Assembly (NCBI GenBank): GCA_040878035.1
Contig: JBBDMX010000008.1
Span: 62,001-126,000 of the forward strand
Direction of reading: 5' to 3'
DNA length: 64,000 nucleotides
From: JBBDMX01 sp040878035
Lineage (GTDB): Bacteria; Planctomycetota; Phycisphaerae; Phycisphaerales; Phycisphaeraceae
The translations under genes and the position numbers were made by a program. This document shows positions 59,774 to 64,000 of this stretch, piece by piece. How positions within the stretch are numbered: position 1 is the stretch's first letter; every line of letters starts with the position of its first letter. The notes under the pieces were generated by a model, which was not told where the DNA came from, searched no databases, and saw only the letters and a program-made list of their open reading frames with translations.

Positions 59774-60702
59774 GCTTCATCCTTGCTTGGTTCCCCAGCA
59801 GCCACACGAAGCTCGACGGTGGTCTGCGACAGCGACCCACTGCGAAAGCCGGCGAGGTCCAAGCAGACGAAACGGTAGCCGGCGGCAGTGATGGCGGCGA
59901 CCAGGTCCTTGCGGCGCGCCAAGGCACGGTCAAAGTCATCGGGCGGCAATTCGATCCGCGCGATGTCGCCATGATGCCGCACGCGGAACTGCGCAAAGCC
60001 CATCTCCGCCAGGGCATCCTCGGCGGCCTCGATCTGCCGCAGCAATTCGGCGGTGATCGGCGTCCCATGCGGCACGCGCGACGACAGGCACGCCATCGCC
60101 GGCTTGTCCCATACGGGCAGGCCCAGCGCCCGGGCCGCGGCACGCACATCCTCCTTGCCCATGCCCACTTCAATCAGCGGCGAGCGCACGCCCTGTTCGC
60201 CCGCCGCCACGCGCCCCGGCCGATAGTCCGACACGTCATCAGCATTGGCGCCGTCGAGCACCACGCTCCAACCCTCCTGCCTGGCCAGTTCCGCCAGCGT
60301 GCCAAACAACTCGTCCTTGCAGTAGTAGCAGCGGTTGGTCGGATTGGCGGCGTAGTGGGCGTCGGTGAGTTCGCTGGTGTGCACCAGGCGGTACGGCGCC
60401 GCTAGTTGCTCTGCCAGCTTAATCGCCTGGCGCATCTCGCGGGCCGGATAACTGGGCGACACGCCGATGCACGCCAACGCCCGGTCGCCCAGTTGCTCGC
60501 GTGCCACGGCCATGACCAAGGCGCTATCGACGCCGCCGGAGTAGGCGACCAGGGCTGAGTCGAACTGGTTGACCCAGCGGCGCAGGGCGGCGAGTTTGTC
60601 TCCGGAATTTCTGATTTCTGATTTCTGATTTCGGATCTGCGGACTCCTTGTCTCCCTGTCTCCTTGTCTCCTTGTCTCCCTGTCTCGACTACTCGCCCGC
60701 AC
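59770..60702 (-). CDS. larE: Sulfur transferase LarE with a repeat-derived N-terminus
   Basis: The 310-residue ATP pyrophosphatase sulfurates the nicotinic acid dinucleotide made by LarB. The PP-loop SGGVDS is at 55-60. Cysteines at 125, 128 (RCYYCK) and 205 (ACLSSR) match the three-cysteine type that holds a 4Fe-4S cluster, rather than the single sacrificial-cysteine type. The only start codon before the PP-loop is GTG at 60702. Residues about 6-32 (RDRETRRQGDRETR, QIRNQKSEIRN) are translated repeats, and normal LarE similarity starts at GDKLAALRRW. The original start has probably been lost. Confidence 0.9.
   Translation of the reverse strand: MRASSRDRETRRQGDRETRSPQIRNQKSEIRNSGDKLAALRRWVNQFDSALVAYSGGVDSALVMAVAREQLGDRALACIGVSPSYPAREMRQAIKLAEQLAAPYRLVHTSELTDAHYAANPTNRCYYCKDELFGTLAELARQEGWSVVLDGANADDVSDYRPGRVAAGEQGVRSPLIEVGMGKEDVRAAARALGLPVWDKPAMACLSSRVPHGTPITAELLRQIEAAEDALAEMGFAQFRVRHHGDIARIELPPDDFDRALARRKDLVAAITAAGYRFVCLDLAGFRSGSLSQTTVELRVAAGEPSKDEA
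60609..60690 (-). repeat. GACAAGGA and CGAAATC repeats at the start of larE
   Basis: On the minus strand four GAGACAAG-type units run into four GAAATCA units. They lie between the larB stop and the conserved part of larE and are read in frame from the GTG at 60702. Confidence 0.92.
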
Positions 60703-60716
60703 CGTTGGTGCTTGGG

Positions 60717-61523
<807 letters not shown>

Positions 61524-61552
61524 GCGGTGCATTGTAGTCGCATTGGCGGGGC

Positions 61553-61702
61553 CGCCACGCCGGAGCTGAGTCCGCGAAGCCCCGGATTTCTCCCCGGAAT
61601 CCCGCGGGAATCCCCCCCGGAGTGTCCCGGAGTGTCCCGGAGTGTCGTACGGCGCCACGCAACACCGGAGTCCGGGCCTTGGCAGACTCAGGCCCGGCGT
61701 GG
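61553..61702. repeat. GAGTCC family copy with three AGTGTCCCGG units
   Basis: GCCACGCCGGAGCTGAGTCC and GCAGACTCAGGCCCGGCGTGG form the outer arms. Inside are CCCGGAATCCCGCGGG and three 10-base AGTGTCCCGG tandem units (61621-61650). Confidence 0.8.
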
Positions 61703-62225
61703 AAGCCCGGAGCAGGAACGGGGCCGTTTATGACGCCTGTATCGCCTGCTCTGTTCTTGCCGGGCATGCCTCCTGTGCGACCTGTAAGGGCCCGGTGCGA
61801 CGGATTTTCGCGGCAATGCGAGGCAAGTGATGAATCATACAAAAGTCTCTTCCGATGGGACATCCAAGACAGATATTCGAGCTGGAGCGCTCGGATGAGT
61901 TGACGTGATCCAGGAGCAGCGTGGCGCCAGGGACCCGCGTCGCGAGGCAACCAGGAACACGGACGCGCAGCCAAAAGCTGCGGCTAAGACGAGACGCAGC
62001 GACGGCGCTGCGGGTGAGATGGCCGCCTGTCCCTGACAGGCGACCCCGACAGGCCGGCCGAGCCGGTTTGGAGTGGTCGGCGTCGAACAGGGCATGGACA
62101 GCGGTTGCCCCATGAGGCCAAGGCAACGCGGAGATGCGGCGCATGTTGCGCTGCAACGCAAGTACCAGGGTTCGCACACGCGGCAGACCGCAGTGCCGTA
62201 CAGCCTCTAGCGCCAAGTAACACTT

Positions 62226-62232
62226 GGAGGAG
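62226..62232 (+). promoter_or_regulatory. Shine-Dalgarno site of flagellin
   Basis: GGAGGAG lies eight bases before the ATG at 62241 and is one of the few strong sites in the window, as expected for a highly translated gene. Confidence 0.8.
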
Positions 62233-62240
62233 TTTCCACT

Positions 62241-63740
62241 ATGAGTCGTATTAACAACAACATCAATTCCTTGATCGCCCAACGCGTGCTGGGCTCGCAG
62301 AACACGGGGCTGTCCAAATCGCTCGAGCGATTGAGCACCGGTCTGGCGATCAACCGCGGCGCCGACAACCCCGCCGGCTTGATCGCCAGCGAGAAGCTGC
62401 GTTCGGAGAAGGTCGCCACCCAGGCGGCCATCGGCAACGCCCAGCGTGCCGACCAGATCTCCAACATCGCCGAAGGCGGCCTTCAGGAGATCAACTCCCA
62501 GCTTCTGGAACTCCAGAGCCTGGTGAGCGAGACCGCCAACTCGGCGGGTCTGTCCACGGCAGAAAAAGAAGCCAACCAGCAGCAGGTCGACGCGATCCTT
62601 CAGTCGATCGACCGCATCGCCTCGACCACCAGCTTCGCCGGCACCAAGCTGCTCAACGGCGCCTACGACTTTGTCGTCTCGGGCCAGTCCGCCAGCGTCG
62701 CCGACTTCCAGGTCAACGGCGCCAAGATCACCCATGACGGAAGCGTGGCCATCAAGGCGCTGGTGACAGCCTCGGCGCAGCACGCGGGCCTGTTCCTTTC
62801 CACCGGCGCCACCGCCCTGAACCTCTCGGCCTCCACCGCCAAGTTCACCTTCGAGGTCACCGGCGCCCAGGGCACCCGTGAGTTCAGCTTCGCCTCGGGC
62901 ACCAACTTGAGCGCCGTCGCCGCCAACATCAACTCCTTCAAGTCGATCACCGGCGTGTCGGCCAAGTCCAGCGCCAACGGCATCGTGCTCAAGACCGAAG
63001 GCTTCGGCTCCGACCAGTTTGTGTCCTTCAAGGTCACCAACAACGGCGGCCAACTCGGCTCGGTGTTCGGATTGGCGACCACCAATGAAAACGCCTCCCT
63101 CGCCGCCGGCGGCACCGCCTACATCGGCATGACCAATGCCATCCGCGATGAAGGCCAGGATATCGGCGTGATTGTCAACGGCATCAGCGCCCGCGGCAAG
63201 GGCAAGGTCGCCTCCGTCAACACCGACGCCCTGGACCTGTCCCTGGAACTGACCACCACCGCCTCCCAGACCCTGGCCAACGTCAGCGCCTTTACCATCA
63301 CCGGCGGCGGCGCGACGTTCAACATCGGCCAGACCGTCGACGTGGGCAACCAGGTTCGCCTGGGTATCCGCAACGTGGCGGCTCGTAACCTCGGTTCCAC
63401 CTCCCAGGGCTTCCTGGGCGACCTGGGCTCGGGCAAGACCTACAACCTGATCGACGGCAACCTCGAATCCTCGCAGAAGATCGTCAACCAGGCGATCGAC
63501 CAGGTCTCGGCGCTGCGCGGTCGGCTGGGATCGTTCCAGAAGAACGTCATCGGCTCGACCATCAACGCCCTGTCCATCGCCTTGGAAAACACCAGCGCCG
63601 CGGAGAGCTCGATCCGCGACACCGACTTTGCCAAGGAGACGGCCAACCTGACCCGCAACCAGATCCTGGCGGCGGCGGCCAGCAACGTCCTGTCCATCGC
63701 CAACTCGCAGCCGCAAAGCGTGCTGCAACTGCTGGGATAA
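62241..63740 (+). CDS. fliC: Flagellin
   Basis: The 499-residue protein begins MSRINNNINSLIAQRVLGSQ, followed by LSKSLERLSTGLAINRGADN, the conserved D0/D1 start. It ends SSIRDTDFAKETANLTRNQI and LSIANSQPQSVLQLLG, the matching C-terminal D1/D0. The central variable domains (about 170-400) contain a flagellin hook-like region. It forms the flagellar filament and leaves by the flagellar export route. A strong binding site precedes it and a clear terminator follows, so it is transcribed alone. No other flagellar gene is in the window. Confidence 0.97.
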   Translation: MSRINNNINSLIAQRVLGSQNTGLSKSLERLSTGLAINRGADNPAGLIASEKLRSEKVATQAAIGNAQRADQISNIAEGGLQEINSQLLELQSLVSETANSAGLSTAEKEANQQQVDAILQSIDRIASTTSFAGTKLLNGAYDFVVSGQSASVADFQVNGAKITHDGSVAIKALVTASAQHAGLFLSTGATALNLSASTAKFTFEVTGAQGTREFSFASGTNLSAVAANINSFKSITGVSAKSSANGIVLKTEGFGSDQFVSFKVTNNGGQLGSVFGLATTNENASLAAGGTAYIGMTNAIRDEGQDIGVIVNGISARGKGKVASVNTDALDLSLELTTTASQTLANVSAFTITGGGATFNIGQTVDVGNQVRLGIRNVAARNLGSTSQGFLGDLGSGKTYNLIDGNLESSQKIVNQAIDQVSALRGRLGSFQKNVIGSTINALSIALENTSAAESSIRDTDFAKETANLTRNQILAAAASNVLSIANSQPQSVLQLLG

Positions 63741-63767
63741 AACGGGGCGGCAGACGGAGAAAGGAAG

Positions 63768-63799
63768 ACGGCGACCCGAAAGGGCCGCCGTTTTCTTTT
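63768..63799 (+). terminator. Rho-independent terminator of flagellin
   Basis: ACGGCGACCC and GGGCCGCCGT pair except for one A-C mismatch around a GAAA tetraloop. TTTTCTTT follows directly. It begins 28 bases after the stop codon. Confidence 0.93.
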
Positions 63800-63883
63800 G
63801 CGCATGGCTCGAGCGAGCCGAGCCGGATGGCCGTCTCGACCCCGGCGCGGCGACCTATAGGGCCGCTTCTTTCGTTGCGGCGT

Positions 63884-64000
63884 TCACCGCACCCCCATGA
63901 GCAGATCGAACACGAGCTGATCCAGCTTCTCATAAGGCAGCGGCCGGGCGGCGAGCTTCTGACGATCAAAGCTGAGCGCATCGAGCGCCTTGGCGCTCCG
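63884..64000 (-). CDS. 3' end of an unidentified gene, cut off by the window
   Basis: The minus strand is open from the window edge to a TGA at 63884-63886, giving 38 residues that include AKALDALSFDRQKLAA and PLPYEKLDQLVFDLLMGVR. The codon usage and the amphipathic sequence look real. The ending recalls C-termini of TIM-barrel sugar isomerases, but the fragment is too short to assign. It is convergent with flagellin. Confidence 0.55.
   Translation of the reverse strand, partial: RSAKALDALSFDRQKLAARPLPYEKLDQLVFDLLMGVR

Larger units (their letters stand above)
61533..62240. other. 708-base gap between larB and flagellin
   Basis: It holds the larB promoter, a repeat block (61553-61702) and about 500 bases of GC-rich sequence with several short hairpins (for example GCCTGTCCCTGACAGGC near 62023). 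No gene with coding character and no sigma-28 or sigma-54 consensus was found. A long leader of the flagellin mRNA is possible. Confidence 0.5.

Noticed and set aside
61840..62240. Cyclic-di-GMP (GEMM) riboswitch before flagellin
   Set aside because: I looked for the conserved GEMM core and tetraloop features and did not find them.

Overview
The window looks like a high-GC planctomycete chromosome segment, most likely class Phycisphaerae and probably from an environmental genome. The evidence is a DUF1559-type prepilin with a C-terminal DG motif, very acidic small proteins, an alternative GlmU-like enzyme, a MetRS without zinc cysteines, and few Shine-Dalgarno-led genes. No rRNA, tRNA, CRISPR array or intact insertion sequence was seen. 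Taxonomy is inferred from gene content only.

Layout. 1-15.4 kb is mostly housekeeping: a truncated CHASE-type histidine kinase, a methyltransferase, ribosomal protein L21, small membrane proteins, a class II aldolase-like protein, a TPR pair, ProB, WaaA, MetRS, a toxin/DUF2283-like pair, an ECF sigma factor and a D-amino-acid aminotransferase-like enzyme. 15.6-25.7 kb holds a GlmU-like nucleotidyltransferase, DnaA, a copper P-type ATPase, a GH78 rhamnosidase-like enzyme, the DUF1559 protein and a PrcB-like lipoprotein. 26-50.5 kb is an exopolysaccharide locus of the kind linked to PEP-CTERM/exosortase A. It has an initiating sugar transferase, an outer-membrane export lipoprotein, a chain-length protein, a secretion ATPase, a BY-kinase, eight glycosyltransferases, a methyltransferase and an O-antigen ligase-like protein. 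It is interrupted by about 5 kb containing trpD and planctomycete-type small proteins. No exosortase is present. 50.6-64 kb carries egtB-egtD (ergothioneine), a further glycosyltransferase-like gene, a Gfo/Idh/MocA oxidoreductase, bioD, a PIN toxin-like pair, pgk, larB-larE-larC (nickel-pincer cofactor), flagellin with a strong terminator, and the end of an unidentified gene.

The most unusual property is the load of short, inverted, nested repeats, in at least ten sequence families, at more than thirty sites. Most are intergenic composites: outer arms built from 7-10 bp tandem units enclose inner arms of another family. Several lie inside genes without breaking the frame. Examples are a 44-codon insert in the phosphorylation domain of the copper ATPase, a 53-codon insert in a glycosyltransferase, a shorter one in a second glycosyltransferase, and the N-terminus of LarE. 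Others supply the C-termini of at least four proteins. The behaviour resembles the Rickettsia palindromic elements, but the sequence families differ.

A second pattern is a TANNAT-like -10 box only 6-9 bases before the start codon of about nine genes (waaA, metG, proB, the ECF sigma gene, the aminotransferase, the GlmU-like gene, copA, bioD, larB), and also before the DUF1559 gene. This implies leaderless mRNAs. The DUF1559 promoter also carries a Fur-like operator.
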